Origin: Nocardioides sp. QY071
GTDB taxonomy: Bacteria > Actinomycetota > Actinomycetes > Propionibacteriales > Nocardioidaceae
Assembly: GCF_029961765.1 (NCBI RefSeq)
Contig: NZ_CP124681.1
Coordinates: 1,736,001 to 1,800,000 of the forward strand
Direction of reading: 5' to 3'
Length of the DNA stretch: 64,000 nucleotides
Below the pieces are notes generated by a model that saw only the letters and a program-made list of their open reading frames with translations, had not been told where the DNA came from and did no database searches. Each line of letters starts with the position of its first letter. The first letter of the stretch is position 1. The position numbers and the translations under genes were made by a program. Below are positions 1 through 8,251 of the stretch, piece by piece.

Positions 1-166
1 CCTCGCCGCGTGGGAGCGCGAGCTCCTCGAGGGTGACGCCGCTGCTCCGGCCGCCGAGGCGACGGAGACCGCCGAGGCGCCCGCCGAGGAGGCCCCGGCC
101 GCCGAGGCTGCTCCCGAGGCTGCTGCCGAGGAGACCCCCGCGGCCGACGCTCCGGCCGAGGCCTGA
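1..166 (+). CDS. rpsB: 30S ribosomal protein S2, C-terminal fragment
   Basis: The window opens inside a reading frame (codons start at base 2) that ends in TGA at 164-166. The visible residues begin LAAWERELLEGD and continue as an Ala/Glu/Pro-rich tail, which is the typical actinobacterial extension after the conserved end of ribosomal protein S2. S2 sits on the 30S subunit and is needed for S1 binding and initiation. The gene directly precedes tsf with a 42-base gap, the universal rpsB-tsf order, which supports the call although only about 54 codons are present. The conserved core lies outside the window, so the identification rests on the tail and the neighbour. Confidence 0.85.
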   Translation, partial: LAAWERELLEGDAAAPAAEATETAEAPAEEAPAAEAAPEAAAEETPAADAPAEA

Positions 167-208
167 GCGTTCCCCTCCGTCCACCCCTTCGAGAAACAAC
201 GAGGATCC

Positions 209-1018
209 ATGGCATTCACTGCTGCTGACGTCAAGAAGCTCCGCGAGCTGACCAGCGCCGGCATGATGGACTGCAAGAAGGCGCTCGACGAGACCGACGG
301 CGACTTCGACAAGGCCGTCGAGCTGCTCCGTGTCAAGGGTGCCGCCAAGGCGGCCGCCCGCGGCGCCGAGCGCGAGACCTCGGCCGGCCTGGTGGCCAAC
401 GCCGGTGGCGCGCTCATCGAGCTGAAGTCGGAGACCGACTTCGTCGCGAAGAACGAGGAGTTCATCAAGGCCGCCCAGCAGATCGCCGAGGCGATCGACG
501 CGGGCAAGGCCACCGACACCGAGTCGGCCAAGGCGCTGCCGCTGGGCGACAGCACCGTCGGCCAGGTCGTCGAGGGCCTCGCCATCACCATCGGCGAGAA
601 GATCGAGCTCGGCAACGTCGCGTACTTCGACGGCCCCGTCGCGGTCTACCTGCACAAGCGTGCGGCCGACCTCCCGCCGGCCGTCGGCGTCATCGTCGAG
701 TACGACGGCGACGAGGCTGCCGCCCGCGGCGCCGCCATGCAGGTGGCGGCCCTCAAGGCGCAGTACCTCACCCGCGACGAGGTCCCCGCGGACATCGTCG
801 CCGCCGAGAAGGACGTCCTGACCAAGAAGACGATCGAGGAGGGCAAGCCCGAGGCTGCCGTCGCGAAGATCGTCGAGGGTCGCCTGGGCGGCTTCTTCAA
901 GGAGCTCGTGCTCCTCGAGCAGGAGTCGGTCTCGGAGTCGAAGAAGACGGTCAAGGCCGTCCTCGACGCCGCCGGCACGACTGTCAAGCGGTTCGCCCGC
1001 TTCGAGGTCGGCGCCTGA
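209..1018 (+). CDS. tsf: Elongation factor Ts
   Basis: The 269-residue protein is the nucleotide exchange factor that releases GDP from EF-Tu. The N-terminal UBA-like segment (about residues 5-50) contains the signature [16 protein letters not shown], and the EF-Tu contact motif [10 protein letters not shown] follows at about residues 75-85. Length fits actinobacterial EF-Ts (about 270-280). The ATG is preceded by the ribosome-binding sequence AACGAGGA. It follows rpsB and is closed by a strong terminator at 1047-1092, so rpsB-tsf forms a self-contained unit. Confidence 0.98.
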   Translation: MAFTAADVKKLRELTSAGMMDCKKALDETDGDFDKAVELLRVKGAAKAAARGAERETSAGLVANAGGALIELKSETDFVAKNEEFIKAAQQIAEAIDAGKATDTESAKALPLGDSTVGQVVEGLAITIGEKIELGNVAYFDGPVAVYLHKRAADLPPAVGVIVEYDGDEAAARGAAMQVAALKAQYLTRDEVPADIVAAEKDVLTKKTIEEGKPEAAVAKIVEGRLGGFFKELVLLEQESVSESKKTVKAVLDAAGTTVKRFARFEVGA

Positions 1019-1046
1019 CCTGACGGTCCGGTGCACTGATCGCACC

Positions 1047-1092
1047 GACGGCCGGTGGTCACCTTCGGGTGGCCGCCGGCCGTCTGGTTTTT
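1047..1092 (+). terminator. Intrinsic terminator after tsf
   Basis: A stem with 17-base arms (1047-1063 pairing with 1068-1084; only two T/C differences, both still able to form G-U pairs) closes on a TTCG tetraloop and is followed by TGGTTTTTC. This is a classical Rho-independent terminator with a T-tract, uncommon in such GC-rich DNA, 28 bases after the tsf stop. Confidence 0.9.
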
Positions 1093-1118
1093 CACCTGTG
1101 CCGCCACCTGCCAGGGGG

Positions 1119-1180
1119 TAGGTTTGTGCCGCCCGGCCATCGGACATGTGTCGGACCTGCGCACCCGCACTCGCGGGTGC
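1119..1180 (+). promoter_or_regulatory. Possible promoter and leader hairpin of the SPFH gene
   Basis: After the terminator comes TAGGTT (1119-1124), a plausible actinobacterial -10 box. A small perfect hairpin, GCACCCGC (1161-1168) with GCGGGTGC (1173-1180), lies in the resulting 5' leader about 28 bases before the start codon. No clear -35 is visible. The hairpin might affect message stability. Function is inferred only. Confidence 0.35.
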
Positions 1181-1207
1181 ACATCGGTGTCAGAAGGAGA
1201 GCGTCAC

Positions 1208-2413
1208 GTGGGACTCATCCAGGCTGCAATCGGTGCCATCGGCGGCACCCTCGCCGACCAGTGGGTCGACTTCTACGGAGTCCCCGACGGCGTGGGCTCG
1301 ACGGTGGCGGTCTTCCCGGCGGTCGCCAAGGGTCAGAACGCCGGCCGGGGCAGCAACACCCAGGGCTCCGAGGGCGTCATCACCAACGGGTCGAAGATCA
1401 TCGTGCCCGAGGGCTACGGCCTGGTCCTGATGGAGGACGGCGCCTTCACCGGCTTCGCCGCCGAGCCGGGCGCCTACATCTGGAACTCCGACGACCCGGC
1501 CTCGCAGTCGATCTTCACCGGCGGTGGCCTGGTCGACTCGCTGATCAAGCAGAGCTGGGAGCGCTTCAAGTTCGGCGGGCGTCCCTCCGCTCAGCAGTCC
1601 GCGATCTTCGTGACGCTCAAGGAGCTGCCCAACAACAAGTTCGGCACCCAGTCGGAGATCTACTGGGACGACGCGTTCCTCAACACCCAGGTCGGCGCGA
1701 TCACCCGCGGCACCTACACGCTGAAGATCACCGACCCGCTGACCTTCATCCGCAACTTCGTGCCCGCCGACGTCATCGGCGGCCGCAAGGCGTTCGACTT
1801 CACCGACATCGACAACCCGGCCGGGGAGCAGCTGTTCAACGAGGTCGTCGGCTCGCTCGCGCCGGCGTTCTCGATGTACACCAACGACCCCGCCAAGGGG
1901 AACCGCATCGCCAAGCTCCAGCAGGACTCGATCGGCTTCGCCCAGTCGCTGTCCGCCGCGGTGGAGCAGAACTACCAGTGGCGCACCGACCGCGGCCTGG
2001 AGATCGTCAAGACCGCCATCATCTCGATCGAGTACGACGCCAACACCCGTGAGCTCCTCAAGAACGTCCAGCGTGCCGATGCGCTGTCCGGGTCGCGCGG
2101 CAACTCCAACCTCCAGGCCTCGGTCGCGGCCGGCATCGAGGCGGCCGGCGAGAACGCCGGTCCGGGTGGCCTGATCGGCATGGGCATGGCGACCGGCGGC
2201 ATGGGTCTCGGCGGCCTGCAGCAGCCGGTGCCGCCCGCTCAGGCGCCCGCCGCCCCGGCGGCGACCGCCCCGCCCGCGGCTCCGGCCGCCCCCGCAGCCC
2301 CCGCCGCCGAGGACCCGATGGCGGTCCTCAAGCGCGCCAAGGAGATGCTCGACGCCGGGTTGATCACCCAGGAGGACTACGACGCTGCGAAGGCGAAGGC
2401 GCTCGGTCTGTGA
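1208..2413 (+). CDS. SPFH-domain protein with C-terminal SHOCT (YdjI-like)
   Basis: The 401-residue protein has an N-terminal SPFH/band-7-like domain (about residues 25-300; GLIQAAIGAIGGTLADQW start, YGLVLMEDGAF), a Pro/Ala-rich low-complexity linker (about 335-368) and a C-terminal SHOCT motif (DPMAVLKRAKEMLDAGLI...). It matches the virion-core-like SPFH family typified by B. subtilis YdjI, thought to organise membrane stress complexes. The GTG at 1208 was chosen because AGAAGGAG lies 6-13 bases upstream and the homologous start is VGLIQAAIG; the upstream in-frame ATG at 1055 would start inside the terminator. It overlaps the zinc-ribbon gene by GTGA and the small membrane gene follows, giving the same three components as Bacillus ydjGHI. 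Confidence 0.8.
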   Translation: MGLIQAAIGAIGGTLADQWVDFYGVPDGVGSTVAVFPAVAKGQNAGRGSNTQGSEGVITNGSKIIVPEGYGLVLMEDGAFTGFAAEPGAYIWNSDDPASQSIFTGGGLVDSLIKQSWERFKFGGRPSAQQSAIFVTLKELPNNKFGTQSEIYWDDAFLNTQVGAITRGTYTLKITDPLTFIRNFVPADVIGGRKAFDFTDIDNPAGEQLFNEVVGSLAPAFSMYTNDPAKGNRIAKLQQDSIGFAQSLSAAVEQNYQWRTDRGLEIVKTAIISIEYDANTRELLKNVQRADALSGSRGNSNLQASVAAGIEAAGENAGPGGLIGMGMATGGMGLGGLQQPVPPAQAPAAPAATAPPAAPAAPAAPAAEDPMAVLKRAKEMLDAGLITQEDYDAAKAKALGL

Positions 2414-3666
2414 GTCAGGAGTCCGCCGAGCCGAAGCAGCCCACCTTCGACGGGCCACCCCTGTCGCTGGAGGAGGAGCTCGCCGCGGCCAAGGCCGAGC
2501 CCGAGCCGGGCCCGAGCATCGAGACCGTCAACGAGTCGCTCAAGGACGGCCTCAACCGCTGCCCGAAGTGCGGGTCGACCGACGTCCGGCTGCGCGGCTC
2601 GACCGGCATGCTCGTGTGCCTGTTCTGCCGCAACGAGTGGCAGGAGGCCCGCGTCGAGGAGGAGTTCGGCCTCGGCGAGGGCATCGACCAGCTCGAAGGC
2701 ACGGTCATCGCGAGCGGTGCGGGGGACATCGCGGCCGACGCGGCGGACCAGCTCACCTTCAAGTGCGAGGCGTGTGGTGCCGAGGTCGTCGTCGACACGG
2801 CCCACGCGCTCAACGCCCGCTGCCACTGGTGCCGCCACACCCTCAACGTCAACCAGCAGATCCCCAACGGCGCCGTACCCGACGCGGTGCTGCCGTTCCG
2901 GTTGACCAAGGACGAGGCGGTCGAGAAGATCCGCGAGTTCGCCTCGAAGCGACGGCTCTTCGCGCACAAGCGGTTCAAGAAGGAGTTCGTCCCGGAGAAC
3001 GTCCTGGGCGTCTACCTGCCGTACCTCGTCATCGACGCCCGCGCGGAGTCGCAGTACTGGGGCAAGGGTGAGGTCCAGACCCGGCGCTGGACGGAGAAGC
3101 AGGGTGACAACAACGTCACCTACTACGCCGCCGACGTCTACCAGGTCTCGCGACAGGTCTCGTTCACGGTCGACGACCTGACCGTCGAGGGATCCTCGGA
3201 GCGCGCCCAGATCGGGCCGGCCAACACCAACAACATCATCAACACGATCCTGCCGTTCGACACGAAGAACGCGGTGAAGTGGAACGCCAGCTACCTCGTG
3301 GGCTTCACCAGCGAGAAGCGCGACCTCAACGTCGAGGCGGTCCGCCCGCACCTCGAGGACCAGCTGCTCTCCATCGGCCGATCGGAGGTCCGGGGCTCGC
3401 TGGGCCGGTTCGACCGCGGGGTGCGGTGGGAGCAGGAGAAGCTCGACGTGGGCGGCTCACGCTGGGTGTCGATGTACCTGCCGGTGTGGCTCTACTCCTA
3501 CCGCCAGGAGAGCAACGGCATGCTCCACTACATCGCGGTCAACGCCCGCACGGGGGAGACCATGGGCAGCATCCCGGTCTCCCAGCCCAAGCTGCTCCTC
3601 GCGGCATTCACGGTCGGCACCTTCCTCGAAGGCATCGCCGGCGCGATCTTGGTGGCCTCGGCATGA
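2410..3666 (+). CDS. Double zinc-ribbon protein (YdjG-like)
   Basis: The 418-residue protein carries two zinc-ribbon pairs, CPKCGS/CLFCRN at about residues 52-75 and CEACGA/CHWCRH at about 120-141. These are followed by a long beta-rich domain and a hydrophobic C-terminal segment (about 397-416, LLLAAFTVGTFLEGIAGAIL) that could anchor it in the membrane. It resembles the TFIIB-type zinc-ribbon proteins that accompany YdjI-type SPFH proteins. The GTG start overlaps the SPFH stop (GTGA) and the next gene begins inside its stop (ATGA), so translation is coupled. Its molecular role is unknown; partnership with the SPFH protein at the membrane is inferred from context. Confidence 0.72.
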   Translation: MSQESAEPKQPTFDGPPLSLEEELAAAKAEPEPGPSIETVNESLKDGLNRCPKCGSTDVRLRGSTGMLVCLFCRNEWQEARVEEEFGLGEGIDQLEGTVIASGAGDIAADAADQLTFKCEACGAEVVVDTAHALNARCHWCRHTLNVNQQIPNGAVPDAVLPFRLTKDEAVEKIREFASKRRLFAHKRFKKEFVPENVLGVYLPYLVIDARAESQYWGKGEVQTRRWTEKQGDNNVTYYAADVYQVSRQVSFTVDDLTVEGSSERAQIGPANTNNIINTILPFDTKNAVKWNASYLVGFTSEKRDLNVEAVRPHLEDQLLSIGRSEVRGSLGRFDRGVRWEQEKLDVGGSRWVSMYLPVWLYSYRQESNGMLHYIAVNARTGETMGSIPVSQPKLLLAAFTVGTFLEGIAGAILVASA

Positions 3667-3959
3667 CACTCGACCTGATCACGACCCTGATCCCCGCGCT
3701 GGTCCCGATGGCGTCCGACGACGGGCCGGTCTGGCTGCTCGCCGCCGGACCCGCCGGCGGCGCGGCGACGTACTGGGCCTTCTACCGCTACTACCGCAAC
3801 ACCGACAAGTCCCACCAGTTCGAGCGGGACACCCTCATCGAGGCGCAGCCCGTCCAGGGCGGCGAGGAGAAGGTCGGTCACATCTCGAAGACTCGGGACT
3901 CCGACATCGACGGTGACAACAGCGACAACTACCGCCAACGGGTGCAGCGGGTGCAATGA
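3663..3959 (+). CDS. Small membrane protein of the SPFH/zinc-ribbon operon (YdjH-like)
   Basis: This 98-residue protein has a hydrophobic N-terminal half (about residues 1-42) with a likely membrane segment ending in YWAFYRYYRNTDKSHQFER. A hydrophilic, acidic and basic tail (DSDIDGDNSDNYRQRVQRVQ) follows. It starts in an ATGA overlap with the zinc-ribbon gene and is the last gene of the three. Size, topology and position match Bacillus YdjH, the small partner of YdjG and YdjI. No catalytic motif is visible, and the assignment is positional. Confidence 0.6.
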   Translation: MTLDLITTLIPALVPMASDDGPVWLLAAGPAGGAATYWAFYRYYRNTDKSHQFERDTLIEAQPVQGGEEKVGHISKTRDSDIDGDNSDNYRQRVQRVQ

Positions 3960-4002
3960 GGCGCAATGCGGACGTGCCGCGTCCGCCCGGTAAGGTCACC
4001 TC

Positions 4003-4716
4003 GTGCCCGGTTACAAGCGCGTCCTCCTGAAGCTCTCCGGTGAGGTGTTCGGCGGTGGCAAGGTCGGGGTCGATCCCGACGTCGTGCAGGCCATCGCCAA
4101 GGAGGTGAAGGCCGTGGCCGACGCCGGCGTGCAGATCGCCGTCGTCACCGGCGGCGGCAACTTCTTCCGCGGCGCCGAGCTGCAGACCCGCGGCATGGAC
4201 CGGGTCCGGGCCGACTACATGGGCATGCTCGGCATCGTCATGAACTGCCTCGCCCTCCAGGACTTCCTGGAGAAGCAGGGCGTCGAGACCCGCGTGCAGA
4301 CCGCGATCACGATGGGCCAGGTCGCCGAGCCCTACATCCCGCGGCGCGCGATCCGGCACATGGAGAAGGGCCGCGTGGTCATCTTCGGCGCCGGGATGGG
4401 CCTGCCGTACTTCTCGACCGACACCGTCGCCGTCCAGCGCGCGCTGGAGAGCCGGTGCGACGTCGTGCTGGTCGCCAAGAACGGCGTCGACGGTGTCTAC
4501 AGCGCCGACCCGAACGTCGACCCGACCGCGACGAAGTACGACGAGCTGACCTACGACGACGCGATCGCCCAGGGCCTGCGGATCATGGACCAGACCGCGT
4601 TCGCGCTGTGCGGAGAGAACAAGCTGCCGATGATCGTGTTCGGCATGGAGCCCGAGGGCAACATCCTGCGGGTCGTGCAGGGTGAGAGGATCGGCACGCG
4701 GGTCAGCGCAGGCTGA
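4003..4716 (+). CDS. pyrH: UMP kinase
   Basis: The 237-residue cytosolic amino-acid-kinase-fold enzyme phosphorylates UMP to UDP for pyrimidine nucleotide supply. The N-terminal [14 protein letters not shown] (residues 5-18) and the GGGNFFRG loop (about 49-56) are the ATP/phosphate-binding signatures, and [16 protein letters not shown] (about 163-178) is family-typical. The GTG start at 4003 lies 6 bases after TAAGGT (3991-3996), a -10 box, so the message is probably leaderless and separately transcribed from the preceding operon. frr and cdsA follow, the conserved bacterial order. Confidence 0.97.
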   Translation: MPGYKRVLLKLSGEVFGGGKVGVDPDVVQAIAKEVKAVADAGVQIAVVTGGGNFFRGAELQTRGMDRVRADYMGMLGIVMNCLALQDFLEKQGVETRVQTAITMGQVAEPYIPRRAIRHMEKGRVVIFGAGMGLPYFSTDTVAVQRALESRCDVVLVAKNGVDGVYSADPNVDPTATKYDELTYDDAIAQGLRIMDQTAFALCGENKLPMIVFGMEPEGNILRVVQGERIGTRVSAG

Positions 4717-4767
4717 GACACGCTGGACCGGCTGAACAGGCGAGCAGAAGGCAACGAAGGAGAACCG

Positions 4768-5325
4768 GTGATCAACGACACCCTCAACGAGGCCGACCAG
4801 AAGATGGGCAAGTCGGTCGACGCGACCCGTGAGGAGTTCGCGGCGATCCGCGCCGGGCGTGCGCACCCCAGCATGTTCAGCAAGATCATGGTCGACTACT
4901 ACGGCACCCCGACGCCGCTGCAGCAGCTGGCGTCCTTCGCCTCGCCCGAGGCGCGGATCATCATCGTGTCGCCGTACGACGTCGGCGCGCTCAACAACGT
5001 GGAGAAGGCGATCCGCGACTCCGACCTGGGAGTCAACCCGTCCAGCGACGGCAAGCAGCTGCGCTGCGTCTTCCCCGAGCTGACCGAGGAGCGCCGCAAG
5101 GAGTTCATCAAGCTCGCCAAGGAGAAGGCCGAGGGCGGCAAGGTCGCCGTACGCCAGGTGCGCCAGAAGGCCAAGCAGGGCCTGGAGAAGCTCGAGAAGG
5201 ACGGCGAGGTCGGCAAGGACGACGTCACCGGCGCCGAGAAGCGTCTCGACGGCCTCACCAAGAAGCACACCGACGCGATCGACGAGCTGCTCAAGAACAA
5301 GGAAGCCGAGCTGCTCGAGGTCTGA
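4768..5325 (+). CDS. frr: Ribosome recycling factor
   Basis: The 185-residue protein has the full family length. With EF-G it splits the post-termination ribosome. Signatures include the N-terminal helix ATREEFAAIRAGRAHPSMF (about residues 19-37), YYGTPTPLQQLAS (about 46-58), and the long basic helix with RRKEFIKLAKEKAEGGKVAVR. GTG is the start, preceded by GAAGGAG 7-13 bases upstream. It lies 51 bases after pyrH and 25 bases before cdsA, so the three are probably co-transcribed. Confidence 0.97.
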   Translation: MINDTLNEADQKMGKSVDATREEFAAIRAGRAHPSMFSKIMVDYYGTPTPLQQLASFASPEARIIIVSPYDVGALNNVEKAIRDSDLGVNPSSDGKQLRCVFPELTEERRKEFIKLAKEKAEGGKVAVRQVRQKAKQGLEKLEKDGEVGKDDVTGAEKRLDGLTKKHTDAIDELLKNKEAELLEV

Positions 5326-5350
5326 CGACCTCGCCACGCTCCCGCCCTCG

Positions 5351-6235
5351 ATGTCCTCGACGACTCCGTCCGCGAACGGCGCTGCCCCGAAGAAGGACCA
5401 CGGCCGCGCCGGCCGGGACCTGAAGGCGGCGGTCGGCTCCGCGGTCGTGCTGCTCAGCGCGATCGCGGCCTCACTGCTGTTCTGGAAGCCGGCGTTCATG
5501 GTGATCGTCGCGATCGCCGTGGTCGTCGCGGTGTGGGAGCTGCGCAAGGGGCTGCTCGCCAAGGACATCGACCTGCCCGAGCAGCCGCTGATGATCGGCG
5601 GCGTCGTGATGGTCGTCGTCGCCTACCTGTGGGGCTCCGCGGCCCTGGTGACGGCGACCGCCGTGAGCGCCCTGGTGATCATGCTGTGGCTGCTGCGCCG
5701 CGGCATCGACGGCTACGTCAAGAACGCCACCGCCTCGGTGTTCGCCTTGGTCTACGTGCCCTTCCTGGGCTCGTTCGTCGCGCTCATGCTCGCCGAGGGC
5801 GGCCGTGACGGCGGTGGCCTGGACGACCCGGGCGTGAAGGGGATCATCACGTTCATCCTGGTGACGATCGCCTCCGACATCGGCGGGTACGTCGCCGGCG
5901 TGCTCTTCGGCAAGCACCCGATGGCGCCGGTCATCTCGCCCAAGAAGTCCTGGGAGGGCTTCGCCGGCTCGGCCGTGGCCACCGTCGCCGCCGGTGTGGC
6001 GCTCGTGGTCTACCTCCTCGACGGCGACTGGTGGATCGGTGTCGCGCTCGGCCTGATCGCGGTCGTCATGGCCACGCTCGGCGACCTGTGCGAGTCGGTC
6101 ATCAAGCGCGACCTCGGCATCAAGGACATGAGCCAGGTCATCCCCGGCCACGGCGGCCTGATGGACCGCCTCGACTCGCTGCTCGCCACGATCGCGCCGA
6201 TCTGGTTGCTGCTGCACTACGGCATCTTCACCTGA
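5351..6235 (+). CDS. cdsA: Phosphatidate cytidylyltransferase
   Basis: The 294-residue integral membrane enzyme makes CDP-diacylglycerol from CTP and phosphatidate, the branch point of phospholipid synthesis. After a hydrophilic N-terminus of about 25 residues come some seven to eight hydrophobic segments. The C-terminal signature SVIKRDLGIKDMSQVIPGHG followed by GLMDRLDS (about residues 251-278) is the CdsA family hallmark. It ends the pyrH-frr-cdsA block and converges on kynU with a 45-base gap. Confidence 0.96.
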   Translation: MSSTTPSANGAAPKKDHGRAGRDLKAAVGSAVVLLSAIAASLLFWKPAFMVIVAIAVVVAVWELRKGLLAKDIDLPEQPLMIGGVVMVVVAYLWGSAALVTATAVSALVIMLWLLRRGIDGYVKNATASVFALVYVPFLGSFVALMLAEGGRDGGGLDDPGVKGIITFILVTIASDIGGYVAGVLFGKHPMAPVISPKKSWEGFAGSAVATVAAGVALVVYLLDGDWWIGVALGLIAVVMATLGDLCESVIKRDLGIKDMSQVIPGHGGLMDRLDSLLATIAPIWLLLHYGIFT

Positions 6236-6280
6236 CCTGCCCCGGAGGCTTCGAGGCTGGGCGCTGGGGCGCCTCGCACC

Positions 6281-7453
6281 TCAACCACCGGGCATGAGGT
6301 CGGCCGCCACCTCGCCGAGCACGGCCATCGCGGTGGTGAGCTGATCGTCGGTGAGGTACGGCGCCGGCCCGAACCGCAGGTGCGGTCCCCGGCTGTCGGT
6401 CAGCACCCCGCGCTCGGCCAGGGCGGCCTGCAGGCGCGCCGCCTCGGGCGTGAACAGCGTGAGGAAGCCCCCGAAGCCGTCGGCGGGGGTGTCCCGGTCG
6501 CGGGTGACGAGGCTGTCGGGCAGGCCGAGCGCGTCGAAGGCGCTCGCGAGCAGGCCGCGCTGGTGCAGCGAGATCTCGCGCAGCCGTGGGGGAGTCAGGC
6601 CCTGCTCCGCGAAGAAGTCGAGAACCCGGGCCGCGCGGTAGTGGCTGGTCGGATCGTAGGTCGACCCGGCGAACCGGTCGCTGCCGCGGGCGTAGGCGAC
6701 GGTGCCGGCCGGGGCCTCGGACAGGTCGCCGAACTCGGCGTACCAGCCGGTGACGACCGGCCGCAGGTCCTCGGCGTGGCCGGGCAGGCGCAGGAAGCAG
6801 TTGCCCTCGCCGAGCTGGAGGTACTTGTAGCCGCCGCCGACGACCCACGCGTCGGTGAGGCCCGCGTCCGAGAGGGAGAGCGGGACGACGCCGAGCTGGT
6901 GGTAGGCGTCGACGAGCAGCTCGGTGCCGGTGCTGGCGCAGGCGGCGGCGACGGCGTCGAGGCCCGGGACCCGCCGCGAGGTCTCGAAGAGCACCGAGGA
7001 GACCACCACGGCCGCCGTGCGGTCGTCGACGGCCGCCGCGATCCGCTCGGCCAGGGTGGCGACCGGTTCGGTCGCCACCTTCACGACCTCGACGCCCGCC
7101 TCGGCGAGCCGGTCGAGCTGGCGGCGGGCGGAGTGGAACTCGCCGTCAGTGCTCACCAACCGGGGCCGGGAGCGCAGGTCGAGCGCGGAGAGGAACCGGA
7201 CGACCAGCTCGTGGGTGTTGGTGCCCAGCGCGACCGCCGCTGCGGGGTCGCCGAGCAGAGCCCGGACGCCGTCGCGGAGCCGCTCGGCCCGCTCGAGCGC
7301 TCGGCCCCACTTCTCGTCGACGGCGAGCGCCGCGTCGTCGTACGCCTCCAGCGCGGCCTCCCGCGCGACATCGGGCCAGGCCTGGTGGGAGTGGCCGGTG
7401 AGCAGCAGACGGTCGGCCACCCGGAAGCGGGTGTAGTGCTCGGCGAGGCTCAC
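6281..7453 (-). CDS. kynU: Kynureninase
   Basis: The 390-residue PLP enzyme hydrolyses kynurenine to anthranilate and alanine. The PLP-lysine lies in GGGYKYLQLGEG (about residues 199-210), preceded by the cofactor-binding ELLVDAYHQLGVV region. The N-terminal YTRFRVADRLLLTGHSHQA and the RGSDRFAGSTYDPTSHYRA segment are typical of the short bacterial form. The GTG at 7453 was chosen because it overlaps the kynA stop (GTGA) and gives a family-length protein; reading further upstream would run through kynA in a wrong frame. It is the last gene of a probable YCII-sigma-kynA-kynU transcript. No kynurenine formamidase gene is nearby. Confidence 0.92.
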   Translation of the reverse strand: MSLAEHYTRFRVADRLLLTGHSHQAWPDVAREAALEAYDDAALAVDEKWGRALERAERLRDGVRALLGDPAAAVALGTNTHELVVRFLSALDLRSRPRLVSTDGEFHSARRQLDRLAEAGVEVVKVATEPVATLAERIAAAVDDRTAAVVVSSVLFETSRRVPGLDAVAAACASTGTELLVDAYHQLGVVPLSLSDAGLTDAWVVGGGYKYLQLGEGNCFLRLPGHAEDLRPVVTGWYAEFGDLSEAPAGTVAYARGSDRFAGSTYDPTSHYRAARVLDFFAEQGLTPPRLREISLHQRGLLASAFDALGLPDSLVTRDRDTPADGFGGFLTLFTPEAARLQAALAERGVLTDSRGPHLRFGPAPYLTDDQLTTAMAVLGEVAADLMPGG

Positions 7454-8241
7454 ATCTCGCTCCGGATCGCCCACAGGTCGGGGAACAGGGCGCGGGTGAC
7501 GGTGCTCCACAGGTACGTCGCGCCGGAGGAGCCGCCGGTGCCGGGCTTGGCGCCGATGGTGCGCTCGACCATCTTCACGTGCCGGTAGCGCCACTCCTGC
7601 AGGCCCTCGTCGAGGTCGACGAGCCGCTCGGCGACCTGGGCGGCACCGCCGTCGTCGGCGTAGGCCGCCAGCAGCAGCCGCTGGACGTCGGGCGAGGGCT
7701 CCCACGGGGTGGTGAGGTCGCGCTCGAGAGCGGCCGCGGGCACGTCGTACCCCTGGGTCACGAGGTAGCGCAGGAACGAGTCGAACACCGACGGGCGTGC
7801 CATGGCCCCCGAGATCCGGGTGCGGCCGGTGCTGCCCTCGGGGTAGTGCTCGAACACGCGGGGGTCGCGGCGCCCGAGGGTGGCCTCGAGCTCGCGGAAC
7901 TGGGCGGACTGGAACCCGCTGGACGCGTCGAGGCGGCCCCGGAAGCTGGTGAACTGGCGCGGCGTCATCGTCTCCAGCACGTCGACCTGCGCGACGTTGA
8001 CCTTGAGGATCGTCAGCACCCGGCCGAGGGTGTGCAGCGCGCGCGGGGTGTCGCCGGCCTCGAGCCGCTGCTGGAGGCCGGTCAGCTCGTGCAGCATCTG
8101 CTTGAACCAGAGCTCGTAGACCTGGTGGATGACGATGAACAGGAGCTCGTCGTGCTCGTCCGAGCGAGGGTGCTGCGCGGAGAGGACGTCGTCGAGGGAG
8201 AGGTAGTCGCTGTAGGTGAGCGACGGGTGTGGTTCGGTCAC
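7450..8241 (-). CDS. kynA: Tryptophan 2,3-dioxygenase
   Basis: The 263-residue haem enzyme opens the indole ring of L-tryptophan to N-formylkynurenine. Visible family motifs are IHQVYELWFKQMLHEL near residues 37-52, the region carrying substrate contacts, and WRYRHVKMVERTIGAKPGTG near 210-229, which contains the proximal haem histidine in WRxxH and the GTGGSSG substrate loop. It begins with GTG at 8241, 10 bases after the sigma factor gene, and overlaps kynU by 4 bases. With kynU it converts tryptophan to anthranilate apart from the missing formamidase step. Confidence 0.95.
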   Translation of the reverse strand: MTEPHPSLTYSDYLSLDDVLSAQHPRSDEHDELLFIVIHQVYELWFKQMLHELTGLQQRLEAGDTPRALHTLGRVLTILKVNVAQVDVLETMTPRQFTSFRGRLDASSGFQSAQFRELEATLGRRDPRVFEHYPEGSTGRTRISGAMARPSVFDSFLRYLVTQGYDVPAAALERDLTTPWEPSPDVQRLLLAAYADDGGAAQVAERLVDLDEGLQEWRYRHVKMVERTIGAKPGTGGSSGATYLWSTVTRALFPDLWAIRSEM

Positions 8242-8251
8242 CGGCCCACTC

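Noticed and set aside
1055..1207. A longer SPFH protein starting at ATG 1055
   Set aside because: The extension would begin inside the tsf terminator and has no family similarity. GTG 1208 has a good ribosome-binding site.
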